A stretch of 9,122 bases of DNA from Deltaproteobacteria bacterium (GCA_019309665.1 JAFDFV010000064.1:1-9122), one strand, 5' to 3'; positions 1-7,101 are shown, counted from the first letter of the stretch. A program made the numbers and translations. The notes: generated by a model from the sequence alone, not told the origin.

Positions 1-111
1 CATTGCACTTGAAATAGAATCAGGATCAGCGTCAATAACGATCAGAATATTATCGTTGCCCGAAAATAGATCATAAAAGCGGCGCAGTCTTTCAGACACG
101 GAAAGAGCCAT
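1..111 (-). CDS. DHH-family phosphoesterase, N-terminal fragment (cut by window edge)
   Basis: The minus strand opens with an ATG at 111 and stays open to the window edge, giving 37 residues beginning MALSVSERLRRFYDLFSG. A hydrophobic strand (ILIVI) is followed by DADPDSISSAM, which fits motif I of the DHH phosphoesterase superfamily (RecJ, NrnA and cyclic-dinucleotide phosphodiesterase relatives), where the aspartates bind catalytic metal. An AGGTG ribosome-binding site lies about 6 bases upstream of the ATG. The start overlaps the last 20 bases of the upstream radical SAM gene in another frame, so the two are probably co-transcribed and translationally coupled. Which DHH subfamily it belongs to, and any fused domains, lie outside the window. 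The assignment rests on one motif plus its placement, so it is likely but not certain. Confidence 0.68.
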   Translation of the reverse strand, partial: MALSVSERLRRFYDLFSGNDNILIVIDADPDSISSAM

Positions 112-1027
112 ATGAGCACCTCGCAAATTTCCCCTGCCATGAATCCCTTTTCTCCAGGGTATCTTTTATAAGAGCAAGTGTTTCCATTTTATTAAGTGAC
201 CATGAGGGCGCCACCAGCTCTTCATAATGTGGGTCACCGGTAAGACGCTGAATTACCATATTCATAGGCATAAGTTCTAAAAAATCACACACAAGATTTA
301 CATATTCCTGCTGTTCGAGACATCTGTAATCGCCGGCATTATAAAGTTTTTCAAGCTTAGTTCCTTTAACAACATAAAGAAGATGCAGTTTGATACCATC
401 TATACCCATGCCCGCTATAGTTTTTGCCGTCTCAAGCATTTGCTTTTTATTTTCATTCGGAAGCCCCAGTATAACATGCACACAAATTTTTATGTCTGTA
501 TTTCTGGTGACATCAATAATATCTTTGAAACATTTAAAATCATGGCCCCTGTTTATAAAGGCAAGTGTTTCATCATGAACAGACTGGATACCATATTCTA
601 TCCAGATCAGATAATTTTTCTCATAGCTCTGCAAAAGTTCCAGAACAGGCTTGTCCACACAGTCGGGTCTTGTACCGATTGACAGTCCAACAACATCATC
701 TACTGCAAGAGCTTCATCATAGAGGCTTTTTAGCTTGCCAAATGGAGCATATGTGTTAGAAAAAGACTGGAAATAAGCAATAAACTTTTTTGCCTTATAC
801 CGTTTAGAAAGCGCTTTTTTACCTTTAATTAACTGATCTTTTATTGAAAGCCCTTTTGCATAAGCGCCGGTTCCCGATCCCTTTGAATTACAGTATATGC
901 ATCCGCCTGTTGAAATCGTACCATCTCTGTTCGGGCATGAAAGCCCTGCGTCAATGGTAATTTTCTGGACTCTGCATCCGAATATATTCCTGTAATATGT
1001 GTTTAAATCAAAATATCTATTATTCAT
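92..1027 (-). CDS. TIGR01212/YhcC-family radical SAM protein
   Basis: This is a complete gene of 311 residues if started at 1027. The N-terminus carries CPNRDGTISTGGCIYC, with cysteines at residues 31, 43 and 46. This C-x11-C-x2-C spacing is characteristic of the YhcC branch of radical SAM enzymes and ligates the [4Fe-4S] cluster that cleaves S-adenosylmethionine. Further family landmarks follow in order: FQSFSNTYAP, GLSIGTRPDC, WIEYGIQSVHD, VHVILGLPNE, KLHLLYVVKGT and IQRLTGDPH. E. coli YhcC is of similar length. The substrate of the family is not established to my knowledge. An earlier in-frame ATG at 1048 would add MALFLGD. I prefer 1027 because an AGGTGAT sequence lies immediately upstream and the family normally begins close to this point. 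It is the first of a two-gene minus-strand unit with the DHH gene. Confidence 0.93.
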   Translation of the reverse strand: MNNRYFDLNTYYRNIFGCRVQKITIDAGLSCPNRDGTISTGGCIYCNSKGSGTGAYAKGLSIKDQLIKGKKALSKRYKAKKFIAYFQSFSNTYAPFGKLKSLYDEALAVDDVVGLSIGTRPDCVDKPVLELLQSYEKNYLIWIEYGIQSVHDETLAFINRGHDFKCFKDIIDVTRNTDIKICVHVILGLPNENKKQMLETAKTIAGMGIDGIKLHLLYVVKGTKLEKLYNAGDYRCLEQQEYVNLVCDFLELMPMNMVIQRLTGDPHYEELVAPSWSLNKMETLALIKDTLEKRDSWQGKFARCSYGSFRV

Positions 1028-1034
1028 ATCACCT
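1028..1034 (-). promoter_or_regulatory. Ribosome-binding site deciding the radical SAM start
   Basis: The minus strand reads AGGTGAT directly in front of the ATG at 1027. It matches the distal part of the anti-Shine-Dalgarno sequence, though the spacing of the AGGTG core is short (2 bases). No comparable purine-rich site precedes the alternative ATG at 1048, so this site favours the shorter protein. Confidence 0.5.
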
Positions 1035-1110
1035 AAAAACAGGGCCACGTCATTTAAGCTGATAACTTCTTGAATTCACAAGAATTGCTTACTTATTTAA
1101 TTTTCAATAA

Positions 1111-1275
1111 ATTCGAAGCACGAAGCTCGAAATCAGAAACAAATACGAATGACCAAAATTCAAAATTTCAAACATGGTGGAGTGCCATAGATATTGCATA
1201 AGTACCTGACATGTTTTGGTCATTTGATATTCGAAATTAGATATTGTTTTGAGTTTCGATATTCGTATTTCGGAT
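1111..1275. repeat. Degenerate palindromic intergenic repeat
   Basis: The spacer between the divergent radical SAM and mnmG genes holds an imperfect inverted repeat rich in TTCGAA/TTCG words. The left part reads ATTCGAAGCACGAAGCTCG and then CGAATGACCAAAA. The right part has ACATGTTTTGGTCATTTGA and ends TTCGATATTCGTATTTCGG. The best pairing is GACCAAAA (from about 1151) with TTTTGGTC (from about 1214), with flanking ATG/CAT words. It resembles dispersed repeats often seen between genes in deltaproteobacterial genomes; this is my recollection and not a search. It has no credible coding content. Confidence 0.55.
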
Positions 1276-1439
1276 TTTGAGGTCCCCACAAACTCTAAAT
1301 ATTAGCACTTTAGCACTGACTTTGACGTTTCCCTGATCACCTAAATCCACCACTTGCTTTGATACTAAAACATATATATATTATCAACAGTAATTACTCA
1401 GGTGGATAGACTGAAGACTGAAGGTGGAAGTAAGCATTA

Positions 1440-1484
1440 TGAACCAATCAACTTTTTAACCCCTGAACCGTGAACCATTTAACC
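1440..1484. repeat. GAACC/TTAACC-rich low-complexity phrase before mnmG
   Basis: A short run contains three TGAACC words (1440, 1464 and 1471) alternating with TTTAACC-like words (about 1456 and 1479). It ends 8 bases before the mnmG start, so it makes up the leader of that gene. Just upstream, around 1400-1430, is a related stutter of ACTGAAG and GGTGGA words. Its function is unknown; it looks like an intergenic repeat. Confidence 0.45.
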
Positions 1485-1492
1485 TGACTCAC

Positions 1493-3367
1493 ATGAATAT
1501 ATATCAAAAAAAATATGATATCATTGTTATAGGCGCGGGTCATGCAGGATGCGAAGCTGCGCTCTCATCAGCTCGAATGGGTTGCAGCGTTCTTCTTGTT
1601 GCCATAGATCTGGATAAGATCGCGGCAATGCCATGCAGTCCATCAATAGGCGGTATAGCCAAAGGACAGTTAGTAAAAGAAATTGATGCCCTTGGCGGTG
1701 AGATGGCAAAAATTACAGATAAAACAGCGATACAATACAGAACGCTGAATACAAAAAAAGGTCCCGCAGTCCATTCTTCCAGAACTCAAAACGACAAAAT
1801 TCGTTACCATATGGCCATGAAGGCTGTAATAGAAAAACAGCCGAATCTGGACCTCAAGCAGGCTATGATCGAACGTCTTGTTATAGAAAACAACAGCATC
1901 GCAGGGGTAGAGGATAATACAGGATTCGGTTATCCGGCCAGAGCAGTAGTCCTTGCTGCAGGAACATTTTTAAGCGGTCTTGTCCACATAGGATTTAATT
2001 CATTTAAATCTGGAAGAGCCGGTGAGTTTGCTTCTTATGGGTTACCTGAACATCTTAAACAACTGGGTTTTCAGCTCGGCAGGCTAAAGACCGGCACACC
2101 TCCAAGGCTAAAAAAATCAAGTATCGATTTTTCAAAGTTCAACAAACAAGACGTTGACCACGCTCCTATGCCGATATCTTTTTTTACCAAAAAGATTACC
2201 ATGCCTCAAATTCCAAGCTATCTGGGCTATACCAATAAGAAAAGCCACATGATAATAAAAGACAACCTTAAATTTTCTCCCCTGTATAGCGGAATTATAA
2301 AAGGCACTCCCGCCAGATACTGCCCCTCATTTGAAGATAAAATCGTAAGGTTTCCCGATAAAGAAAGGCATCAGGTTATTCTGGAACCGGAAGGACTCGA
2401 TACAGACGAAATTTATGCCAGCGGTCTTGGAAACAGTCTTCCAATGGAAATTCAGATTCAGTTTGTCAGATCGGTTGAAGGGCTGGAAGAAGCTGAAATC
2501 ATGAGACCTGCATATGCCATTGAATATGACTATATAAATCCTGTTCAGATTAAACCTACCCTTGAAACAAAATTGATTTCAGGGCTGTTTACTGCCGGCC
2601 AGATAAACGGGACTTCAGGTTATGAAGAAGCTGCCGCCCAGGGACTATGGGCAGGAATTAATGCTGCATGCAAAGTTCAGGCAAGACCTGCTTTTATCTT
2701 AGACAGGTCACAGGCATACATGGCCGTCATGATAGATGACCTTATAACGAGAGGTACACTGGAACCATACCGGATGTTTACATCAAGAGCGGAATACAGG
2801 CTTATGCTGCGTGAAGACAATGCAGATCTGAGGCTGATGGAAATAGGACATTCACTCGGTCTTATTGACAATGATGCCTTAAAAGATGTTAAAGAAAGAC
2901 AAAAAATGATATTCAAAGAAATAAATAGAATAAAGGGAACGATAATTAAACCGTCGGAAGAAACAAACAACTATTTACTTAGTCGCGGGACAAAACCCAT
3001 AATCAATGGAATATATCTTGATCAAATTCTTAAAAGAACTGAAATTGATTATCAAACCATAGAAACACTGGCTAAAAGCCCTGACGATATAAACAAAAAG
3101 GTTGCACAACAGGTAGAAATAGAAATAAAATATGAGGGTTATATAAAAAAGCAGCTTCGAGAGATAGAAAAGTTTAAAAACCTGGAGAGGATGAAAATTC
3201 CGAAAGATTTAGACTTTACAAAGGTTCATGGTCTTTCAAATGAGCTTAAGAAAAAGCTTTCTTCCATAAGGCCAAATTCACTGGGGCAGGCATCCCGTAT
3301 AGAAGGCATCACCCCTTCCGCACTTTCAGTGCTTATGATTGCCATCAAAGCCTTTATAAGTGCCTAA
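1493..3367 (+). CDS. mnmG: tRNA uridine-5-carboxymethylaminomethyl(34) synthesis enzyme MnmG (GidA)
   Basis: MnmG is the FAD-dependent partner of the GTPase MnmE. Together they install the (carboxymethyl)aminomethyl group at C5 of wobble uridine 34 in certain tRNAs, in the cytoplasm. The protein is 624 residues, close to the 629 of E. coli. The Rossmann FAD site GAGHAGCEAA is at residues 14-23. The signature AMPCSPSIGGIAKGQ is near 45-59 with conserved Cys48, and ARYCPSFEDK near 274-283 carries conserved Cys277. GLFTAGQINGTSGYEEAAAQ is at 364-383, and RMFTSRAEYRLMLREDNADL is near 427-446. The C-terminal helical domain ends with GQASRIEGITPSALSVLM, the part that binds MnmE and tRNA. The ATG start fits the family but has no clear Shine-Dalgarno sequence. 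The gene stands alone, with repeats on both sides; mnmE is not in the window. Confidence 0.98.
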   Translation: MNIYQKKYDIIVIGAGHAGCEAALSSARMGCSVLLVAIDLDKIAAMPCSPSIGGIAKGQLVKEIDALGGEMAKITDKTAIQYRTLNTKKGPAVHSSRTQNDKIRYHMAMKAVIEKQPNLDLKQAMIERLVIENNSIAGVEDNTGFGYPARAVVLAAGTFLSGLVHIGFNSFKSGRAGEFASYGLPEHLKQLGFQLGRLKTGTPPRLKKSSIDFSKFNKQDVDHAPMPISFFTKKITMPQIPSYLGYTNKKSHMIIKDNLKFSPLYSGIIKGTPARYCPSFEDKIVRFPDKERHQVILEPEGLDTDEIYASGLGNSLPMEIQIQFVRSVEGLEEAEIMRPAYAIEYDYINPVQIKPTLETKLISGLFTAGQINGTSGYEEAAAQGLWAGINAACKVQARPAFILDRSQAYMAVMIDDLITRGTLEPYRMFTSRAEYRLMLREDNADLRLMEIGHSLGLIDNDALKDVKERQKMIFKEINRIKGTIIKPSEETNNYLLSRGTKPIINGIYLDQILKRTEIDYQTIETLAKSPDDINKKVAQQVEIEIKYEGYIKKQLREIEKFKNLERMKIPKDLDFTKVHGLSNELKKKLSSIRPNSLGQASRIEGITPSALSVLMIAIKAFISA

Positions 3368-3374
3368 AAAAAGA

Positions 3375-3593
3375 AGTGCCTAAAGTGAGCTAAAGTATAT
3401 TAAAGTGCCTAAAGTTAAGGTATTCTGCCATTTTATATAAAGATTTTCTGCATCATTAATGCATAGGGAAGTGTAACAATTTCCATTGAGTAGGTCGGAC
3501 GGTTCTGCCGAAGGCAGGTTCATCTCAATTAGCACGCCGAAGGCGTACCACAACTTTAGGGCACTTTAATATATTTTAGGCACTTTAGGCACT
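3375..3593 (+). repeat. AGTGCCTAAA inverted-arm element, copy A
   Basis: This 219 bp element begins 7 bases after the mnmG stop. The left arm (3375-3422) begins AGTGCCTAAAGTGAGC and ends GTTAAGGTA. The right arm (3546-3593) is its imperfect reverse complement, from TACCACAACT to TTTAGGCACT. Both arms are made of iterated (A)AGTGCCTAAA-type units. The interior holds two small hairpins, CTGCC-GAA-GGCAG and CGCC-GAA-GGCG, next to the right arm. The two ends differ (GTTAAGG on the left, GTTGTGG reading inward from the right), so orientation can be defined; this copy is called forward. It could fold as a long RNA hairpin and terminate mnmG transcription. No transposase gene is inside, so at most it is a MITE-like non-autonomous element. 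Confidence 0.8.
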
Positions 3594-3611
3594 GTCTTTT
3601 ATGGAAATTTC

Positions 3612-3617
3612 TATACT
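3612..3617 (+). promoter_or_regulatory. Possible -10 box for dnaJ
   Basis: TATACT lies 32 bases before the dnaJ start, a suitable distance for a promoter after repeat element A. The expected -35 region falls at the outer end of the repeat arm and matches TTGACA poorly, so this is only a weak candidate. Confidence 0.22.
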
Positions 3618-3649
3618 ATTAACTTAGTGTTTAATGAGGAAATATTAAA

Positions 3650-4570
3650 ATGTCCGAAACGGATTATTATAAAATACTTGGTGTAAACAAAAATGCTACC
3701 AACGTTGAAATTAAGAAGGCATATCGGAAGCTTGCCATGAAGTACCATCCCGACCATGCCAGGGGTGATAAAGATGCTGAAGCTAAATTTAAAAAAATAA
3801 GTGAAGCTTACGCTGTTTTAAGCGATAAGGAAAAACGCAAAAATTATGACTCATTCGGCTCAACTGGTTTCCGTCAAAGATATTCGCAGGAAGACATCTT
3901 CAGGGGATTTGACTTTACCGATATTTTGAAAGAATTCGGGTTTGGAAATAAAAAATTTTCCACCAGCCAAGGTAGAGATGGTATAAGATTTTCATTCGGC
4001 GGTGAAACCCCTTTTGGCAATCAACCAAGGCAGCGTCAAACAAGGATCAAGGGATCAGATTTTGTATATGAATTACCTTTGACTCTCCAGGAAGTAGCAA
4101 CCGGAACAAGCAAAACCGTACAATTTATACGTGCGGGACATGCTGAAAAAATAACAGTCAAAATACCAAAAGGCATGGTAACGGGCAAAAAACTGCGCCT
4201 TGCCGGAAAGGGTGAGCCAGGTTCATATGGTGGACCTCCGGGAGATCTTTATATTCTTTCCAAGGTTTATGATGATCCGGCATTCACAGTTAAAGGATAC
4301 GATCTTTATGCAAAAATAGAGATAAAGATGAGCGAGGCTTTCCTTGGAACAAGCATATCTGTTCCAACTATTGCTCACAAGGAATTAAGCGTTAAAATAC
4401 CCCCGGGCACAAAACACAAGACCATGATGCGTCTTTCAGGCCACGGGCTCCCTTATATGAAGGACAAAGGAAAAGGCGATCTTTATGTGCTTGTTAATGT
4501 AACTATGCCGAAAAACGTTACAAAAAAACAAAAAAAGCTGATTGAAGAATTGGCTGATACTGGACTGTAA
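3650..4570 (+). CDS. CbpA-type DnaJ co-chaperone (class II, no zinc finger)
   Basis: This is a cytosolic J-domain protein that would stimulate the ATPase of DnaK and deliver client proteins. Residues 5-68 form the J domain, with the diagnostic HPD tripeptide at 33-35. A Gly/Phe-rich linker follows (about 69-125, with FGFG and FSFGGETPFG), then the C-terminal substrate-binding beta domains (about 137-285), with KIPKGMVTGKKLRLAGKGEP and the matching repeat KIPPGTKHKTMMRLSGHG. The four CxxCxGxG zinc repeats of canonical DnaJ are absent, so it belongs to the CbpA/class II group; 306 residues is the CbpA size. A good ribosome-binding site (GAGGA, 3636-3640) lies 9 bases before the ATG. Neither dnaK nor grpE is nearby, and the gene is isolated between repeat elements, suggesting a stand-alone transcript. 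Confidence 0.93.
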   Translation: MSETDYYKILGVNKNATNVEIKKAYRKLAMKYHPDHARGDKDAEAKFKKISEAYAVLSDKEKRKNYDSFGSTGFRQRYSQEDIFRGFDFTDILKEFGFGNKKFSTSQGRDGIRFSFGGETPFGNQPRQRQTRIKGSDFVYELPLTLQEVATGTSKTVQFIRAGHAEKITVKIPKGMVTGKKLRLAGKGEPGSYGGPPGDLYILSKVYDDPAFTVKGYDLYAKIEIKMSEAFLGTSISVPTIAHKELSVKIPPGTKHKTMMRLSGHGLPYMKDKGKGDLYVLVNVTMPKNVTKKQKKLIEELADTGL

Positions 4571-4582
4571 AAAAGCAAATTT

Positions 4583-4764
4583 AGGAACGGGGACGAAATA
4601 ACTTCCCCAAGTAGGCGCATAGATTTGGGTCAAATTTGTTCGATCTCAAATCACAAAAGTTGATGGAATAGCTGGCTATTTTGATATTTTTGTGATTTGA
4701 GATCGGGCAAAGGTGGCCTGAAGCTGTGATGCATAGTTGGAGAAGTTGTTTCGTCTCCGTTCCT
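4583..4764. repeat. 182 bp intergenic palindrome (REP/MITE-like)
   Basis: Beginning 12 bases after the dnaJ stop, this element has 26 bp terminal arms. The left starts AGGAACGGGGACGAAATAAC (4583-4608) and the right ends TTTCGTCTCCGTTCCT (4739-4764); 22 of 26 positions pair. Inside lies a perfect 18 bp inverted repeat, CGATCTCAAATCACAAAA (4641-4658) with its complement (4688-4705), and at the tip a 6 bp hairpin AATAGC-TG-GCTATT. The whole could fold into one long cruciform or RNA hairpin and may terminate dnaJ transcription. The terminal GGAACGGGGACGAA words recall repeats linked to REP-associated Y1 transposases in related genomes; that link is from memory. No transposase is encoded here. Confidence 0.8.
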
Positions 4765-4805
4765 TATTGACAAGACAGCTCTTTCAATGTATTCAAATAG
4801 TCAAA

Positions 4806-4825
4806 TACCACCCATAGGGGAGGTA
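4806..4825. repeat. Small GC-rich hairpin
   Basis: TACCACCC pairs with GGGGAGGTA across an ATAG loop: 7 base pairs with one internal A-A mismatch. It lies in the otherwise featureless 100 bases between the 182 bp palindrome and repeat copy B. There is no run of T after it, so it is not a typical terminator. Confidence 0.4.
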
Positions 4826-4868
4826 GCTTGTTTACATTAGTCATTAAAGGTACCTTGGCGCACTGCTA

Positions 4869-5069
4869 AGTGTCTAAAATGCCTAAAGTGAGCTAAAGTG
4901 CCTAAAGTTAAGGTGTCGCTTCGCTCCATTAATTCATAAATTTTAGATTCCTTTAGGTACTTCATACTTTATTAGCGTAGTTTATTTTTTGCCAGGGTTA
5001 AAATTAGCTGCGCCGAAGGCGTACCATAACTTTAGGCACTTTAATATACTTTAGTTCACTTTAGGCACT
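4869..5069 (+). repeat. AGTGCCTAAA inverted-arm element, copy B
   Basis: This is a second 201 bp member of the same family, in the same orientation as copy A. The left arm begins AGTGTCTAAAATGCC and ends AAAGTTAAGG. The right arm (5022-5069) reads TACCATAACTTTAGGCAC and onward. It differs from the reverse complement of copy A's left arm at only 2 of 48 positions. The CGCC-GAA-GGCG hairpin again sits against the right arm, while most of the interior differs from copy A. The element ends 8 bases before the 68 bp inverted repeat in the hpt leader. Confidence 0.8.
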
Positions 5070-5077
5070 CTTAAATA

Positions 5078-5145
5078 ATTACTGTAACGGTAAAACCTTT
5101 TTATGGTGACACTACCAGAGGTAATGGTTTAAACTGATTAATTAA
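5078..5145 (-). repeat. 68 bp inverted repeat flanking the hpt operon, left copy
   Basis: This segment forms nearly all the immediate leader of hpt, ending 8 bases before its ATG. Its reverse complement matches 7175-7242 at 57 of 68 positions without gaps, and most of the differences are transitions. It contains a 7 bp hairpin with an AGA triloop (5110-5126, CACTACCAGAGGTAATG) whose pairing is kept in the other copy despite two substitutions in the stem. It could act as a 5' leader structure on hpt mRNA or as an element end; which one cannot be told from one sequence. Confidence 0.8.
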
Positions 5146-5153
5146 AGAATATT

Positions 5154-5672
5154 ATGGCTGACTTAATTCCCGTACTAAATGAAGATGAAATTAAAAAGAT
5201 GGTTGCTGATGTTGCGCAAAAAATATCAGATGACTATAAAAACAGCGAACTTGTTCTTATTGGGGTTTTAAAAGGTGCATTTGTATTTATGGCCGATCTA
5301 ATACGAAAAATCACTATTCCGGTTAAAATTGATTTTGTCGGTATTTCCAGCTATGGTTCAAATACTGTTTCATCTGGAAAAATAAATTTAACAAGGGATA
5401 TTGAAATCAATATTAAAAATAAAGATGTTCTAATTGTTGAGGATATAGTTGATACTGGTTTAACTTTAAAATATCTCATTGATTATCTAAAATCTTTTGA
5501 TCCAAAGAGTGTCAAGATTTGCGCCCTGCTTGATAAACATGAACGCCGTGAGACGGAGATTGAGGTTGCTTACCCGTGCCACAGGATAGAAGAAGGCTTC
5601 ATTGTAGGTTATGGGATTGATTATGCCGAAGATTACAGGAATCTTCCTGCAATCTACCACTTAAACCAGTGA
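5154..5672 (+). CDS. hpt: Hypoxanthine phosphoribosyltransferase
   Basis: This cytosolic purine-salvage enzyme converts hypoxanthine (often also guanine) and PRPP to IMP (GMP). Its 172 residues are typical of bacterial Hpt. Visible motifs are the pyrophosphate loop LKGA (39-42), the flexible-loop region SSYGSNTVSSGKINL (65-79), the PRPP-binding motif VLIVEDIVDTGLTL (92-105), and the purine-pocket region LLDKHERR (125-132) followed by GFIVGYGIDYAEDYRNLP (148-165). The acidic pair E96/D97 and catalytic D100 are present, so it should be active. The start is the only sensible ATG, but its ribosome-binding site is poor (AAAGAAT), and the leader is the 68 bp repeat. It is followed after 9 bases by the zinc-ribbon gene, clearly an operon. 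Confidence 0.96.
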   Translation: MADLIPVLNEDEIKKMVADVAQKISDDYKNSELVLIGVLKGAFVFMADLIRKITIPVKIDFVGISSYGSNTVSSGKINLTRDIEINIKNKDVLIVEDIVDTGLTLKYLIDYLKSFDPKSVKICALLDKHERRETEIEVAYPCHRIEEGFIVGYGIDYAEDYRNLPAIYHLNQ

Positions 5673-5681
5673 GAACATATT

Positions 5682-7073
5682 ATGATTATTACATGTAATG
5701 AATGTGATACACGTTTCAACATAGATGAAAGCCTTCTGAAACAGACAGGTTCAAAAGTTAGATGTTCAACATGTAAAAATGTTTTTTTAGCATACCCTTC
5801 TTCACTCTCTGAGGAATTAGACAAGTCAAGTGAAGTCGAGACAGAACTTGAAGCCCTAATTACTGATGAGGAAATAGAATCGGGCATACAGTATAAAGCT
5901 GAAGAAGAATCAGAAGGTATTGAGCTTGCGATGGATGAGGCTTTTGAAGAAAATACCAAAGTCGAAGAGAAGCCTGAAGAATCCGAACTTGACCTGGAAC
6001 TTGATCTGGAGCCCGAAATTGATGAAACACCGACTGTAACCGAATCTGAATTAGAGCTTGAATTAGATGATAAAAACAGCTCTGAAATAAGTGCGGGAGA
6101 AGAATTAGAAGGTATTGAGCTTGCGATGGATGAGGCTTTTGAAGAAAATACCAAAGTCGAAGAAAAGCCTGAAGAATCCGGCCTTGAACTTGAGCTTGAT
6201 CTGGAGCCCGAGATTGATGAAACACAGGCTGAAACCGAAGTTGAATTAGAGCTTGAATTAGGTGATAAAACAGACAGCGAAATAAGTGCAAAAGAGGAGC
6301 CTGAAGAGATTGAGCCTGAAAAGATTGAGATAGCCAAAGAGACTGAAACAAAAATCGAAGAAAGTGAACAGGAAGATATAGATCAAGATAAAACACCTGG
6401 GGAAAAAGAAGAACCTTCAAAAACATTTAATATGGGGGTTATGCCCGATGAACAAGAGGCTGAAAAAACGATAGAACCCATTGATAAGGCAGAAAAAGAA
6501 GCATTAACTGAAAAAAGTGAGCCGCCAAAGGTTGCTGCAAATAAAAGGATAAGCATGCCTGTCCTTTTATTGTTGCTTGCAACACTTTTAATTAGTGGCG
6601 CCTACGGTACATATAAGCTGCTCGACAGCGTCGGAATAAATATCCCCTTTGTCAGTGACTTGTTAAAGCCTGAAGTTCAGGATGCCGGAAATCTTAAAAT
6701 TCACACTTTTGATATAAACAATAAATTTGTAGAAAACTCAAAGATCGGAAAACTTTTTGTAATTACGGGCAAAGCAAAAAATGGATATTCCGATGCCCGC
6801 AGTTATATAAGCATAACCGGCATACTCTATACAAAGGGAAAGATACTTTCAAAAACAAAAACAGTTTACTGCGGCACGATACTGTCTGAACTTGAGCTTC
6901 AGAATATGGATCTTGACGCTATAAACAACAGGCTTTCGAACCGCTTCGGCGATAATAAATCTAATATTAAGGTTAAAGCGGAAGCAATCATATCATTTAT
7001 GGTAGTATTTGCCGATCTTCCGGAAAATCTGGATGAATTTACGATTGAAGTAGCCGGATCTTTTCCATCATAG
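5682..7073 (+). CDS. MJ0042-type zinc-ribbon, DUF3426 membrane protein with acidic repeat region
   Basis: This 463-residue protein has three parts. An N-terminal zinc ribbon (residues 1-36) has CNEC at 5-8 and CSTC at 28-31, as in MJ0042/zinc_ribbon_4-5 proteins. A long, very acidic, low-complexity region (about 45-270) follows, including a 65-residue tandem duplication. Then comes a single hydrophobic segment (about 292-311, MPVLLLLLATLLISGAYGTY) and a C-terminal domain (about 325-463) ending with FMVVFADLPENLDEFTIEVA, which fits DUF3426. Basic residues before the membrane segment (NKR) suggest the zinc ribbon and acidic region are cytoplasmic and DUF3426 is outside the membrane. Function is unknown for the family; a sensory or scaffolding role is only a guess. 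It starts 9 bases after hpt and shares its transcript. Confidence 0.9.
   Translation: MIITCNECDTRFNIDESLLKQTGSKVRCSTCKNVFLAYPSSLSEELDKSSEVETELEALITDEEIESGIQYKAEEESEGIELAMDEAFEENTKVEEKPEESELDLELDLEPEIDETPTVTESELELELDDKNSSEISAGEELEGIELAMDEAFEENTKVEEKPEESGLELELDLEPEIDETQAETEVELELELGDKTDSEISAKEEPEEIEPEKIEIAKETETKIEESEQEDIDQDKTPGEKEEPSKTFNMGVMPDEQEAEKTIEPIDKAEKEALTEKSEPPKVAANKRISMPVLLLLLATLLISGAYGTYKLLDSVGINIPFVSDLLKPEVQDAGNLKIHTFDINNKFVENSKIGKLFVITGKAKNGYSDARSYISITGILYTKGKILSKTKTVYCGTILSELELQNMDLDAINNRLSNRFGDNKSNIKVKAEAIISFMVVFADLPENLDEFTIEVAGSFPS
5913..6302 (+). repeat. Two tandem 195 bp repeats inside the zinc-ribbon gene
   Basis: The in-frame repeat unit is 65 codons (5913-6107 and 6108-6302). 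The two units share 54 of 65 residues. The first 24 residues (from EGIELAMDEAFEENTK) are identical, and about the first 73 bases differ at a single position. The downstream part has diverged more. A weak third start (EEIEPEKIEIAKE) follows. The near-identity of the DNA suggests recent duplication or continuing gene conversion. Confidence 0.9.
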
Positions 7074-7101
7074 GAGTTAAGCAAGAACATATAGACTTTC
7101 A

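Noticed and set aside
1104..1289. 61-residue open frame on the minus strand with SKSEIRISKLK-like sequence
   Set aside because: It runs through the TTCG-rich palindromic repeat, and its composition is explained by that repeat. Such frames are often mis-annotated as proteins.
2677..2970. 97-residue minus-strand frame within mnmG
   Set aside because: It is wholly inside a strongly conserved part of mnmG and is an antisense shadow.
4767..4795. TTGACA with TATTCA 17 bases downstream as a promoter
   Set aside because: The -35 box is perfect but the -10 matches only three of six positions. It lies about 360 bases before hpt with a large palindromic element in between.
3375..5069. Repeated AGTGCCTAAA units as a CRISPR array
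   Set aside because: The units are short, tandem or interrupted by a few bases, and arranged as inverted arms. There are no regular spacers of 25-40 bases and no cas genes.
5654..6426. Two long minus-strand frames (227 and 188 codons), rich in Ser or Leu/Gln
   Set aside because: They are antisense shadows of the acidic Glu-rich region of the zinc-ribbon gene. The periodic GAA/GAG codons keep the opposite frames open, and neither has recognisable domains.
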